A stretch of DNA of 64,000 nucleotides, taken from the NCBI GenBank assembly GCA_019186965.1, contig JABARV010000008.1, positions 41,991 to 105,990 of the forward strand, read 5' to 3'. Position 1 is the first letter of the stretch. Each line of letters opens with the position of its first letter. Of the stretch, positions 27,239 to 35,979 are shown piece after piece. The DNA comes from Turneriella sp. (GTDB taxonomy: Bacteria > Spirochaetota > Leptospiria > Turneriellales > Turneriellaceae). A model generated the notes under the pieces. The model worked only from the letters and a program-made list of their open reading frames with translations, searched no databases and was not told the DNA's origin. The translations under genes and the position numbers were made by a program.

Positions 27239-28828
27239 TTAAATTTTAATGAAGCGTGCCTCAACAATAAATTCTTTCTTTTTTAGCTCATCGATAAGCT
27301 CTTTGGAGACTTCATCGTCAAGCCCTAAGAAAGTGCGCGCCGCCCCCCCCTTGGAAAGGCGTGAAAGTTGCATACTCGAAATATTTATTTTGTGCGAACC
27401 TAAAAATGTTCCTAAATGACCAACAACGCCTGGGGTATCTGTGTTTTCAATGTAGAGTAAATTACCTTCGGGGTGTAGTTCAAGCGAATTGCCGTTAAGC
27501 TCGGTAATAAATCCCCCAACGGTGCCAACGGTTGCTTTGAGCGTCAAAGTTTCTTTTTCATCGATTGCGCGGATAGAAAGCATTGAAGGCTCGTTTGCAC
27601 CTTGCGAATCTTTTTTTCCAGTAATTTTAAGCTTACGGTCTTTGGCAAGGATTGGGGCGTTTACAAGGTTTACGTCGCTACCCATGGCAACCGATAGGAG
27701 TCCTTTTGTAAGCGCGATTTCCAAAGGCCCTAAATTGAGCGCCGTAAAGGAGCCACGGTAAGTAATTTCTACTTCGCGCAGAGCACGCTTCATCATTTGG
27801 CCAATAAAAGAGCCGATCTGCGCACAAAGGGTAAACCATGGTGCAAGGATGTCCATCGCAGAAGGATCGATAGTTGGAAAATTGAGCGAATTACGCGCAA
27901 GCCCCGTTGTAAAAAAAGCAACCATCGATTCGGCAGTTTCTTTCGCAACTTCAATTTGTGCTTCGTCGGTTGAAGCTCCCAAATGTGGAGTAAGCACAAC
28001 GTTTTCTAAATCGTAAAGTTCGCTCGTTTTTGGTGGAGGCTCGTCGGAAAACACGTCGAGCGCTGCTCCACCGATAACTCCGTCTTTTATGCCTTGGATA
28101 ATTGCAGCCTCATCGTAAATGCCTCCACGTGCACAATTGATAAGGCGAATGCCCGGCTTTAGCGAAGTTAAATTTTTATTACTTACGAGCCCTTTTGTCA
28201 TTTCGGTGAGTGGAGTGTGTACAGTTACGAAATCCGCTTCTTTAAGAATTTTTTCCACGGACATAAGTTCAATTTCTAAATGCGCAAGGTGTTCTTTAGG
28301 GATGTAGGGATCAAAACCTATAACTTCCATTTGTAAACCCTTTGCACGCTTAACAACTTCTTTACCGATGCGCCCCAGACCAATGACTCCCAACTTTTTT
28401 CCCGTAAGCTGGGTTCCTTGGAACTTAGATTTTTCCCATGCCTTTGCTTTCATTGAAGCATGCGCTTGCGGAATTTTTCGCGCCAGTGAAAAAAGAAGAG
28501 CGATTGCTTGCTCCGCCGTTGATATAGAATTTCCCGCAGGCGCATTCATTACAACGATACCTTTTTGTGAGCATGCAGGAATATCGATGTTGTCGACGCC
28601 GACCCCCGCACGTATCACAACTTTAAGCTTTGCCGCCTTTTCAACGAGCGCTTTGTCGACTTTTGACGCCGAACGGATAATAAGCCCTTCGATTTCGCCA
28701 ATAACCGCTTCCAGTTCTTCGCGTGTTGTCTTTTTACGATAATCAATGTCAAAAATACCAGCGTGGGTAAGAATATCCACGCCGTCTTTGTCGAGGTTGT
28801 CTGCAATTAGGATTTTAGGTTTAGCCAT
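27239..28828 (-). CDS. serA: D-3-phosphoglycerate dehydrogenase
   Basis: 529 residues, the long form: catalytic and NAD domains (IIRSASKVDKALVEKA, LGVIGLGRIGKEV, LINCARGGIYDE, VVLTPHLGASTDEAQ with the catalytic His), then the allosteric substrate-binding domain and a C-terminal ACT domain (DTPGVVGHLGTFLG, INISSMQLSR). It makes 3-phosphohydroxypyruvate, the first step of serine synthesis. The ACT domain suggests serine feedback. An unknown membrane protein follows closely. Confidence 0.96.
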   Translation of the reverse strand: MAKPKILIADNLDKDGVDILTHAGIFDIDYRKKTTREELEAVIGEIEGLIIRSASKVDKALVEKAAKLKVVIRAGVGVDNIDIPACSQKGIVVMNAPAGNSISTAEQAIALLFSLARKIPQAHASMKAKAWEKSKFQGTQLTGKKLGVIGLGRIGKEVVKRAKGLQMEVIGFDPYIPKEHLAHLEIELMSVEKILKEADFVTVHTPLTEMTKGLVSNKNLTSLKPGIRLINCARGGIYDEAAIIQGIKDGVIGGAALDVFSDEPPPKTSELYDLENVVLTPHLGASTDEAQIEVAKETAESMVAFFTTGLARNSLNFPTIDPSAMDILAPWFTLCAQIGSFIGQMMKRALREVEITYRGSFTALNLGPLEIALTKGLLSVAMGSDVNLVNAPILAKDRKLKITGKKDSQGANEPSMLSIRAIDEKETLTLKATVGTVGGFITELNGNSLELHPEGNLLYIENTDTPGVVGHLGTFLGSHKINISSMQLSRLSKGGAARTFLGLDDEVSKELIDELKKKEFIVEARFIKI

Positions 28829-28888
28829 AGAGTATCCACCGGAAAAGGGGGAGCGGACAGAGCGTAAATGAGTTTAAGGTACAAACCC

Positions 28889-29575
28889 TTAAATAATATT
28901 GAAATACTTAAGTTGAAAAAAAATAGGGATTGCTGCAAAACCTAATGGGATAACAATTGAGTACAACAGCCCCAATTTTTTAATCCACGGTGTGTACTTT
29001 TTGTGGTTAAGCCCCAACGACTGGAAAGCACTTTGGAATCCATGGTTCAGGTGTATTGAGATTAAAAGCATCGCTAAAACATAAAACCAGGGATAAAACC
29101 CCGCCCAACCTGTTTCAAAAGATTCTTTCACTGTTTCGTAAAACGCTAAATTACCCGGCTCGTAAATACGGTGTTTCAAAGTGTACGAATTAATATGGAT
29201 TACCAAATAGATTAAAATTATAAGTCCCGTTGCAGCCATTGAACGCGAGAAAAAAGAGGTCACATAACTTTTACCACCTGAATAGCCAATGGGACGCGCT
29301 GCTTTGTTTCTACGCGTAAGGATAATTCCGTCAATAATGTGTACAAGAAAACCTACAACAAGGGTAACTTCCAAAATTCGAATGAGAAGCGATGTACTCA
29401 TAAATTGCGAATATGCATTAAACGCCGCACCGCCATCACTTTTAAAAAGGAGTAAGTTCCCGGCAAGGTGTACAGGAAGAAAAGTAATAAGAAACAGGCC
29501 CGATAATGCCATAAGAACTTTTCGACCGATAGAGGTCGACAAAAGATGTACAGTTGTATTCGATGTTTGAGCCAT
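28889..29575 (-). CDS. sdhC: Succinate dehydrogenase/fumarate reductase cytochrome b subunit
   Basis: 228 residues, five helices with heme-ligand histidines in LITFLPVHLAGNLLLF, GFLVHIIDG, IYLVIHINSY and LISIHLNHGFQSAFQSLG. This is the single-anchor di-heme b558 type (SdhC of the Bacillus/epsilon group). It binds menaquinone and anchors the SdhAB dimer. The flavoprotein and iron-sulfur subunits are not next to it: serA lies downstream. Hence it is an orphan within this window. Confidence 0.9.
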   Translation of the reverse strand: MAQTSNTTVHLLSTSIGRKVLMALSGLFLITFLPVHLAGNLLLFKSDGGAAFNAYSQFMSTSLLIRILEVTLVVGFLVHIIDGIILTRRNKAARPIGYSGGKSYVTSFFSRSMAATGLIILIYLVIHINSYTLKHRIYEPGNLAFYETVKESFETGWAGFYPWFYVLAMLLISIHLNHGFQSAFQSLGLNHKKYTPWIKKLGLLYSIVIPLGFAAIPIFFQLKYFNII

Positions 29576-29628
29576 GCGTCAGCATACATGACGCAAATGG
29601 CACGAAAAGGAAAATTGTGAAATTTGTA

Positions 29629-30165
29629 TTACCAATAAGTAATCATTGCGAAATTGCGCCATTTAAAACGATGGATGTGCGGGCGCGTGTGTAGATTTTG
29701 GACTTGAGTAGTGGCGCTTTTGATGAATCGGATGGCTTGCCATTTGAGTTGTTCATCCGTGATAGCGCTATAGCTATGTTTTTCCATAGCTAACTGTTGC
29801 AAAAACAACTCCAGTGCAAGCCGTATAAATGCAGACATCGTAATCTTTAACTGCATTGCCGCTAGACGCACAAGCATCTCATCCTCCCCGTACAAGCACA
29901 TAACATGACGATGTATTCCATCCGTCGCCTGAATCTCCTTTCTAACCTTGCTATGTACTTCCACCATCCTTGCTGTCCAATGTAAATTTTCCTTCTTCGC
30001 CAAACGCAGTACGCAATAACGTGTAATCGTCGAAAATGTCTTTTTCCGTAATACTGCCAAGGTAACAACTCTCTTCCATTGCAGTAGTGATACATGCACC
30101 TCCAAGATATTTGCAATTTTGATCGGCCGTTTTTCTAAAAATTGTGGCTGCTTTCTACATTTCAT
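29629..30165 (-). CDS. Possible DUF1564-like (leptospiral) protein
   Basis: 178 residues, basic, soluble. The layout (a short N-terminal basic block LEKRPIKIANILEVH, a helix KRVVTLAVLRKKTFSTITRY, then MCLYGEDEMLVRLAAMQLKITMSAFIRLALELFL) resembles the DUF1564 proteins common in Leptospira, whose function is unknown. The match is from memory and weak. Composition is His- and Thr-rich. The inverted motif TAGCTATG/CATAGCTA within the gene (29771-29792) recurs upstream at 30318-30353. Confidence 0.4.
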   Translation of the reverse strand: MKCRKQPQFLEKRPIKIANILEVHVSLLQWKRVVTLAVLRKKTFSTITRYCVLRLAKKENLHWTARMVEVHSKVRKEIQATDGIHRHVMCLYGEDEMLVRLAAMQLKITMSAFIRLALELFLQQLAMEKHSYSAITDEQLKWQAIRFIKSATTQVQNLHTRPHIHRFKWRNFAMITYW

Positions 30166-30504
30166 TGTGCTTCCTCCAGAGGCAAGAAATCTCTTATTTT
30201 AGGCTTTAGCTCCCCTCTATATATTAAATACCGGAAAATGTTCAAATTTTCTCATTTTTTGGAAAAAAAGTGGAGTATTTACAAAAAAAAATGAGGATTT
30301 AAGGTATGGCTCTGAAATTCCATAGCTACTATTTAGACTTTATAGCTATGGAAATCCGTAGCTCTCGGATTTTATCATAAGAATGCGAGTTGGCTAACCA
30401 GCTTGACCTTACACGAATGCTTCTATGGTCGTCGGTTAGTTAAGTGCGTATTTTCTCTTCCGATTAAAAATTTAGTTGCAAATTTATGTTTAAAATAATT
30501 GGGT
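30166..30504. other. AT-rich gene-free stretch
   Basis: 339 bp between two divergently read genes. It is very AT-rich and holds A and T runs, and an 11-bp inverted repeat at 30318-30353. No reading frame of note was found; it probably contains the promoters of both flanking genes. Confidence 0.6.
30318..30353. promoter_or_regulatory. 11-bp inverted repeat, possible operator
   Basis: TTCCATAGCTA (30318-30328) and its exact complement TAGCTATGGAA (30343-30353) are separated by 14 bp. The core CCATAGCTA occurs again as an inverted pair inside the neighbouring gene at 29771-29792. Repeated use of one palindromic core near one gene suggests a regulator binding site, perhaps for its own product. 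Confidence 0.4.
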
Positions 30505-31782
30505 ATGATGAATAAACACATTACTGTAACGATTGAAATAGTGCATCCAAAAGGTGTTGGAGTTGCCTCGCTCGCAGGGTATGGCCGTATTTATGTACCA
30601 TTTGCTTTCAAAGGTGAAACCGTAGAAGTTAAGTTGCTCCGCCAAGAAAGAAAAGGCGGATGGAGTGCACGGCGGATATCGAACCCCAAAGAACATTGTA
30701 GTGTCGCAGGAATATGCGGTGGATGTATGTGGCCGGGTGCACCTTATTTGCAACAATTAGAGATAAAAAAACAAATTTTCTTAACTAAGGCACGTAATAT
30801 CCCTAATATTTCTAAGGTGCCAATAAAAATATCAGGCGATAGCCGTGTAACACAAACCCGCGCACGTATACATCTGCATGCTAATTTTTTTGGTGGGCGT
30901 TTTAATTTTGGTTTTTATGCACAAAAAAGTCGCGACGTTGTTGCTATAGAAGATTGTCCCACAGCAGAAGCGCCACTACGCGACACATTGCAAAAGTTGT
31001 CTTTGTTGCGCCGCGAAAGTTATTCAGGCTATGAAAATTTTGGATTTGGTATTGAACTTAGCCACTTGCCATTTTCTTCACCGTGCGTGCTTTTGGTTAT
31101 TTACGCTGCCCCCAAAAGGACGCACATGCTCGAAAAATTTTCAGCATGTATAACTTCTTTTGTAAAAGATATCTCTGTATACATTGCATTTAAAGAAGCT
31201 CCATTTTTTATTTACGACAAGGCAGATGGTTTTACGTTCTATACAATCCCCGGTACATTCCAGCAAGTCAACCGCGTCCAAAGCCACTATATCCGTAAAA
31301 TTATCCGCGAGGAAATCTTACGCACACAGCCTAAAATTCTTTTTGATATTTATGGTGGCGCAGGAAATTATGCTCTTCCTTTTCACAGGCTTGTTGAGAA
31401 AATTTATGGCGTCGATGAAAATTCTCTTGCGATTCGCGTTGCGCAAAAAAACATTGAAGCAAACGGCGTGTATAATGCGGTCTACCTACAAGGCGATGCA
31501 GGGGATGTTTTTGAAAAAAAACACGCTGCAGATTTTATTATTCTTGATCCTGCGCGGTGGGGACTTTCTGCGCAGGTTGTGGAGGCATTGCCGCGCTTTA
31601 TGCCACACACCATAATCTATATTTCTAACCATACCGAGTCTTTTGTGCGCGATGCAAAGTTACTCAGCCAGTATTTTCGCCTTGAAAAAATCGAATTGGT
31701 CGACTTTTTTCCATTTACCCTCCTTGTTGATATTGTAAGTATTTGGAAATCGTTTGACCGCGTACCTCAAAAGAGCATCTGA
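30505..31782 (+). CDS. TrmA/RlmD-fold protein lacking the catalytic Cys and Glu
   Basis: About 425 residues with the full layout of class-I m5U RNA methyltransferases: an N-terminal TRAM domain (VTIEIVHPKGVGVASLAG), an iron-sulfur cysteine group (HCSVAGICGGC plus IEDCPTAE), GTFQQVN, and the SAM motif IYGGAGNYALP. The two catalytic motifs are changed. SCNP becomes SNHT (Asn375 in place of the nucleophilic Cys) and FPHTxHVE becomes FPFTLLVD (Asp409 in place of Glu); DPPR is DPAR. It is probably not an m5U methyltransferase by the usual mechanism. A TTG 6 nt upstream is an alternative start. Confidence 0.85.
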   Translation: MMNKHITVTIEIVHPKGVGVASLAGYGRIYVPFAFKGETVEVKLLRQERKGGWSARRISNPKEHCSVAGICGGCMWPGAPYLQQLEIKKQIFLTKARNIPNISKVPIKISGDSRVTQTRARIHLHANFFGGRFNFGFYAQKSRDVVAIEDCPTAEAPLRDTLQKLSLLRRESYSGYENFGFGIELSHLPFSSPCVLLVIYAAPKRTHMLEKFSACITSFVKDISVYIAFKEAPFFIYDKADGFTFYTIPGTFQQVNRVQSHYIRKIIREEILRTQPKILFDIYGGAGNYALPFHRLVEKIYGVDENSLAIRVAQKNIEANGVYNAVYLQGDAGDVFEKKHAADFIILDPARWGLSAQVVEALPRFMPHTIIYISNHTESFVRDAKLLSQYFRLEKIELVDFFPFTLLVDIVSIWKSFDRVPQKSI

Positions 31783-31789
31783 TAGCTTA

Positions 31790-32260
31790 ATGCGTCTAAA
31801 ATTTTACACGCACAAATCCAAAAAAGTCATCCTTTACACGGCTTTCCTTTTTGTCATCTCTTGCGGTACAAGTATTCCATTTGACGAGGAACTCTACCTT
31901 AAACGCCCAACAGGGCTTCAGGTTACTGCAATTTCAGGGCGCAGGATGCAAGTTACGTATTATATACAAAACCAAGAGGCGACGTTCGACGGGTACAATC
32001 TTCTTATTTCACGCCTTTCTATTGGCGATGGCGACGCGTATAGTCTTGAGCCTTTGGTAATAGACGGAAGCGTACCGACCTTCAAACACAGTTCAAATGA
32101 TTACAACGTTAACGTACCGCGTGTAGTTACCATTTCGCGATTAACGAATGTACTTCCTTTTGAGGTAGGGACGGCGTATTTTTTTCGCCTACAAGCACAC
32201 TCACGAAAAGGGGTACGTTCTGAAGCATCGAACGAGGTTTCTGCCGTAACAATTGATTAA
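31790..32260 (+). CDS. Lipoprotein with fibronectin-III-like domain
   Basis: 156 residues. The signal peptide ends in the lipobox VISC with Cys25, followed by one beta-sandwich domain whose ends match FN3 style: RPTGLQVTAISGRRMQVTYYIQ at the start and EVGTAYFFRLQAHSRKGVRSEAS (Y-x-F-R-x-x-A) at the end. Likely an envelope lipoprotein; ligand unknown. It begins 7 bp after the TrmA-like gene and so may be co-transcribed. The stop overlaps the convergent GNAT gene by 4 bp. Confidence 0.75.
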   Translation: MRLKFYTHKSKKVILYTAFLFVISCGTSIPFDEELYLKRPTGLQVTAISGRRMQVTYYIQNQEATFDGYNLLISRLSIGDGDAYSLEPLVIDGSVPTFKHSSNDYNVNVPRVVTISRLTNVLPFEVGTAYFFRLQAHSRKGVRSEASNEVSAVTID

Positions 32261-32715
32261 GGTTCTATTTTGAGCACTTTTCGGTATTGGATAAATCCGG
32301 TACGCACCGCTACCTTCTCGTAAAGCGCACGTGCTTCTTTGTTGTTTTCGTGTGTAAGCCAGTACACACGCGATGCATTTTTTTGGGTAGCGTGTGTATA
32401 AACCTTGTGTACAAGCGCTGTCGCAACGCCACCACGACGGCACTTTTCACTAACAAAAAGGTCTTGCAGGTATGCGTAATCTCCTTTAGTCCATGTTGAG
32501 GCGTGGTAAATGACGTGTGCAAAACCGATGAGTTCTTTTGCCTCATTAAATGCAACAAATGCATAAAGTGGTATTTGTGCATCTTGAATTCTTTCCCACG
32601 TAAATTGGGTTATACTCTCACTTACACTGCTTTTGTAAAAATGCAAATATTCCTGCCAAAGTTTTTTCCAGGAAATAAAATCATTTATGCTTGGTTCTTC
32701 GATTATTATTCGCAT
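32257..32715 (-). CDS. GNAT family N-acetyltransferase
   Basis: 152 residues with the GNAT motif A region LQDLFVSEKCRRGGVATALVHKVYTHA (R/Q-x-x-G-x-A pattern RRGGVA) that binds acetyl-CoA, and the motif B end WLTHENNKEARALYEKVA. The substrate cannot be predicted. It stands alone between convergent and divergent neighbours; its 5' end lies about 70 bp from the NamZ-like start. Confidence 0.9.
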   Translation of the reverse strand: MRIIIEEPSINDFISWKKLWQEYLHFYKSSVSESITQFTWERIQDAQIPLYAFVAFNEAKELIGFAHVIYHASTWTKGDYAYLQDLFVSEKCRRGGVATALVHKVYTHATQKNASRVYWLTHENNKEARALYEKVAVRTGFIQYRKVLKIEP

Positions 32716-32782
32716 CTTTTTACTATATCGGCTTCTTTTTGGTTGCGCCGTTATGGAAACTTGCCGACGTATAGAATGGTTT

Positions 32783-33997
32783 ATGCGTAAATTTTATATT
32801 TTTTTACTTCCAGTTCTGCTTTTTTCTATCCCGAAAGGTCTCGATGCAAAAAAAAGAGTGCGCGTAAAACCCGGCCTCGACACCCTAATGCGAAAAGCTG
32901 ACCACTATCTTAAAGGAAAAAGAATTGCGCTTATCATAAACCACAGTGCAATCAATTCCAAAGGTCGGCACATTCTCGATTTGCTTTATCCCAAATACAA
33001 AGTTGTAAAAATATTTGCGCCCGAGCATGGTATACGCGGCGCTTTGGATGAACACGTAGGCGATGAAAAAGATACGAGAACCCAAGTTCCCATTATATCG
33101 CTTTACCAAAGGCAAAAAAAAGCGCCTACAGAAGAAGATTTGGCAGATGTAGACGTTATCATCTTTGACATCCAAGAGATTGGGTTACGCTACTATACGT
33201 ACGCGAGCACAATGGTTATGTCGATGAAGGTGGCCAAGAGCGCCGGTAAACCCATGTATATTTTGGATAGGCCCAACATGGCAGCCCCCTTAGGCGTCTA
33301 TGGTCCCCTGCTTGAAAGTAAATTCCACGGTGGTTTTGCGGGGTACTATCCCATTCCCATGGCGCATGCAATGACAATAGGAGAACTCGCACGCTACTAC
33401 AACGAAAAATTTAATATCAATGCAGACATCCATGTTTTTAAACTTTCGGGGTATAAACATAGTATGTTTTACGATGAAATGGGATTACCGTGGAAAAATC
33501 CGAGCCCAAGTATTTTACGTATGGCTTCTGTTTTGGGTTACCATTTGGGTGGGGCGTTTGAAACGCTGAACATCAGCGTGGGGCGCGGCACCGAGCATCC
33601 TTTTGAATACTACGGCGCTCCCTTTTTTAACGCAAAAAAGATTACAAAGGAAATGAACCGTGCAAAATTACCCGGATTAAAATTTAAACCTGTATCCTTT
33701 ACTCCCGAACGTTCTGCGTTTAAAGGGAAAAAATGCCATGGATTTCGTCTTGTAATTACAAACCGTCGAAAAATACAACCCATGCGCACCGTAATTACAA
33801 TGGGTTATGTGCTCTACAAAAATTTACCTGTGGATACGCGGAAAACAAATTGGGCACGGGTGGCAAACGGTATTGGAGAAACAGGTTTTATTGAACGTAT
33901 GGCGCAGGGGATTAGTTACAAAATCCTTTCTCGCGCAATTTTACCCGATGTGGATGCGTTTAAAAAAGAACGTAAAAAATATTTATTATATCCGTAA
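32783..33997 (+). CDS. NamZ-like exo-beta-N-acetylmuramidase (DUF1343)
   Basis: 404 residues from the ATG that gives a good signal peptide (MRKFYIFLLPVLLFSIPKG). The DUF1343 core follows: IALIINHSAINSKGRHILD, FAPEHGIRG (family PEHGxRG), VIIFDIQEIGLRYYTY, ILDRPNM and GRGTEHPFEYYGAPFF. Characterised relatives (NamZ) release MurNAc from cell-wall fragments, so a role in peptidoglycan turnover in the periplasm is likely. An upstream ATG at 32687 gives no signal peptide and overlaps the GNAT gene. Confidence 0.88.
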   Translation: MRKFYIFLLPVLLFSIPKGLDAKKRVRVKPGLDTLMRKADHYLKGKRIALIINHSAINSKGRHILDLLYPKYKVVKIFAPEHGIRGALDEHVGDEKDTRTQVPIISLYQRQKKAPTEEDLADVDVIIFDIQEIGLRYYTYASTMVMSMKVAKSAGKPMYILDRPNMAAPLGVYGPLLESKFHGGFAGYYPIPMAHAMTIGELARYYNEKFNINADIHVFKLSGYKHSMFYDEMGLPWKNPSPSILRMASVLGYHLGGAFETLNISVGRGTEHPFEYYGAPFFNAKKITKEMNRAKLPGLKFKPVSFTPERSAFKGKKCHGFRLVITNRRKIQPMRTVITMGYVLYKNLPVDTRKTNWARVANGIGETGFIERMAQGISYKILSRAILPDVDAFKKERKKYLLYP

Positions 33998-34002
33998 AAT
34001 AT

Positions 34003-34048
34003 AAAGGTTGCCTAACGCAGCGTAAATGCGCTGGATAGACAACCCTTT
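34003..34048. terminator. Hairpin between convergent genes
   Basis: A stem of AAAGGTTG against CAACCCTTT (one bulge) encloses an inner CAGCG/CGCTG stem with a 6-nt loop. It lies 6 bp after the NamZ-like gene and 26 bp after the end of the convergent ferritin-like gene, so a shared terminator is likely. Confidence 0.6.
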
Positions 34049-34073
34049 GTTCGTTCTTAATGGTGTTTAAAAA

Positions 34074-35225
34074 TTATGCAGAAGCCATCATAAAGACTTC
34101 TTGTTCTACCGCACGTTCTTTTTCACCCATTGTCGCTTCGCGATCCAAGTACTTTTGGTACGTATGCTCTTTGCGTGTCGCCATGCAGTATGCATTAAAA
34201 AGGAAGTTAATAAACTCTTTCATTGCTTCCTGTGGCATTGGTAAGTGGAATCCTACACGGTACGCCAAGTTAAGTACTTTGCGCACAAGAGAACCTCCGA
34301 AATCAAATACATCAATACCAAGCACTGCAAAATCTTTTTCCATCTTAAACGCTAAAGGAATTGCGGGAAGGACAAGCTGGAAACGTTTAATTGTCGATAC
34401 GGGATTGTTTTTCTCCCACCAGGTAAGCGGCCTATCTTTGAGGTAATTGGTGGGCAGAGCACAATGGCGTGATTCGTCGAGATGGAACATCTCCAGAATT
34501 TCAAGTCCTGGAAATTTGCTCAACGCGCCAAAAATAGACAGAGCAATTCCCTCAACGAGTACGTTCATGCCGAAGAATTTCTCAAGCCCTTTTGACTTGA
34601 GAGTACCTTCGAGGATTAAATACTCATACCCTGTAAGGCGCGGTATCGGCATATCGAACGCTTGGATGAGCTCGCGCAGCACGACAAAGTGCTTTGCTTC
34701 TTCCATTACTTGCATCGTGAGGGCAGCTTTTGCACCAGTGCTTTTTACGTCGCGCAGCACTTCGTTTGATACAAGCCATGCGTACGCTTCACCGTGGCCA
34801 ATCATCGAGAGGATATTTACTAAAGCCTGCTTTTGTTCGGGTGTATATTCGCGGTTTAAAAGGGCTTTAAATTCGGCGGATTTCATACGCTCGAGTTCTT
34901 TTTTTTCGAGTTTGTTTAAAGATTCGCTTGCCAGTTTAAGAAGGGTTTCCTCCTCTTTATTTAAATCTTTAAACGACGACCATTCCGCATGCTTTTCGGC
35001 TTTCCACAGAAGGCGCAGGCTTTTGTCATAGTGCTTTTTACGCAGCTCGTCGTTCGCTCCGCCTAAAAACTCGTAGGCTGTGTCGTCGTAATCGGCGGCA
35101 CGACCGCCTAAACCTAATGTACCCATGAGATTGTCAAAACTACGCACAGCGGTGTTAACGTAGTTTTCTAAAGTGTCGTTAACGCTTTGTGCAGTTTCAT
35201 TGACTTCACGCTTTTCAAATTTCAT
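34074..35225 (-). CDS. Ferritin-like diiron-site protein
   Basis: 383 residues from the ATG at 35225, which follows a GGGGGA ribosome site at 4 nt. A four-helix diiron site is visible: Glu in GHGEAYAWL, EExxH in MQVMEEAKHF, Glu in NVLVEGIALS and DExxH in FHLDESRHC, the E/EExxH twice pattern of ferritin-like oxidases and oxygenases (fatty acyl desaturase and AurF-type relatives). Substrate unknown. The N-terminal ~130 residues are helical and charged. It stands alone, preceded by the vapBC pair. Confidence 0.82.
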   Translation of the reverse strand: MKFEKREVNETAQSVNDTLENYVNTAVRSFDNLMGTLGLGGRAADYDDTAYEFLGGANDELRKKHYDKSLRLLWKAEKHAEWSSFKDLNKEEETLLKLASESLNKLEKKELERMKSAEFKALLNREYTPEQKQALVNILSMIGHGEAYAWLVSNEVLRDVKSTGAKAALTMQVMEEAKHFVVLRELIQAFDMPIPRLTGYEYLILEGTLKSKGLEKFFGMNVLVEGIALSIFGALSKFPGLEILEMFHLDESRHCALPTNYLKDRPLTWWEKNNPVSTIKRFQLVLPAIPLAFKMEKDFAVLGIDVFDFGGSLVRKVLNLAYRVGFHLPMPQEAMKEFINFLFNAYCMATRKEHTYQKYLDREATMGEKERAVEQEVFMMASA

Positions 35226-35345
35226 CTTTCCCCCTAGGCTGCACACAGACGTGGCAGCTCCAAGTGGACACTCGTTTATCGTCAATAAATCGTCAACTAA
35301 AAACTATAACAATAAATATAGTTTTTAAGGGTAGTGCACCTATTT

Positions 35346-35723
35346 TTAAGAAACAAAAAGTTCACTTTTTTTCAGCGCGGAATTTAGTTTTTTATCTAAC
35401 GACCAAACTTGTGACTCATGAATCCTTGCAGCGAAAATAATATAGCAATCAATGAGACCAATCCCTTTTGAAGTCAAATTATTCATTGCAGAAAACCGCC
35501 CTGTCCTTAACCAACCATCTTCTATGCTTAATTGAGGTAAATTTTTGTAATAGCTATCAATAATTTCAATTTCTCTTTTATTTTTTGCTCCTTGTAAAAG
35601 TTCTGCAAAAACACATTCAAGCGCATACACTTGCCGGTGTTCAACAAGATATTTTAATTTTGAAAAATAAGGTTCGTTGCATCTAAAAAATTCGATGAAA
35701 ATAGATGTGTCAACGACAACCAT
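35346..35723 (-). CDS. vapC: VapC-type PIN domain toxin
   Basis: 125 residues with the PIN acidic set: Asp5 (VVVDTSIFIEF), Glu41 (CVFAELLQG), Asp92 (GLIDCYI) and Asp110 (VWSLDKKL). VapC toxins are RNases that usually cut tRNA or rRNA and are held by VapB. Its first base is the last base of the vapB stop, so translation is coupled. Confidence 0.92.
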   Translation of the reverse strand: MVVVDTSIFIEFFRCNEPYFSKLKYLVEHRQVYALECVFAELLQGAKNKREIEIIDSYYKNLPQLSIEDGWLRTGRFSAMNNLTSKGIGLIDCYIIFAARIHESQVWSLDKKLNSALKKSELFVS

Positions 35724-35935
35724 TAGCGTCTATTGATTTCTCGTGCCTCTTGCGCTGAAAACTGATGATTAAATTCCAGTGGTTTTTTTTGTATTTTCTG
35801 ATTTAGATGATGGAGTTTTTTTAAGGAAAGCCATTGATTGAGTGCAATCGTCAAACCCTCGGTCGTGTTTTTACCACCTGAATATCGTTTGACTTCCTCC
35901 ATTAATTTGTCTGGCAAAAGAGCGGTAACTTTCAT
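35723..35935 (-). CDS. vapB: VapB-type antitoxin
   Basis: 70 residues. The N-terminus MKVTALLPDKLMEEVKRYSG is a ribbon-helix-helix DNA-binding fold, and the basic/acidic C-terminus (KPLEFNHQFSAQEAREINRR) is the usual toxin-binding tail. The ATG at 35935 is used because a GTG at 35944 falls inside the -10 element. The gene shares its end with vapC and has a palindromic operator within its promoter. Confidence 0.88.
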   Translation of the reverse strand: MKVTALLPDKLMEEVKRYSGGKNTTEGLTIALNQWLSLKKLHHLNQKIQKKPLEFNHQFSAQEAREINRR

Positions 35936-35944
35936 AAGCGTCAC

Positions 35945-35972
35945 TCTATACGATACTATATCGTATTGTCAA
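35945..35972 (-). promoter_or_regulatory. vapBC promoter with operator in the spacer
   Basis: Read on the minus strand: TTGACA (35967-35972), 16-bp spacer, TATAGA (35945-35950), then 9 nt to the ATG. The palindrome ATACGATA-CTA-TATCGTAT (35948-35966) fills the spacer and touches the -10, where a bound VapB would block RNA polymerase. The predicted transcript starts within a few bases of the ATG. Confidence 0.8.
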
Positions 35973-35979
35973 TCGTATT

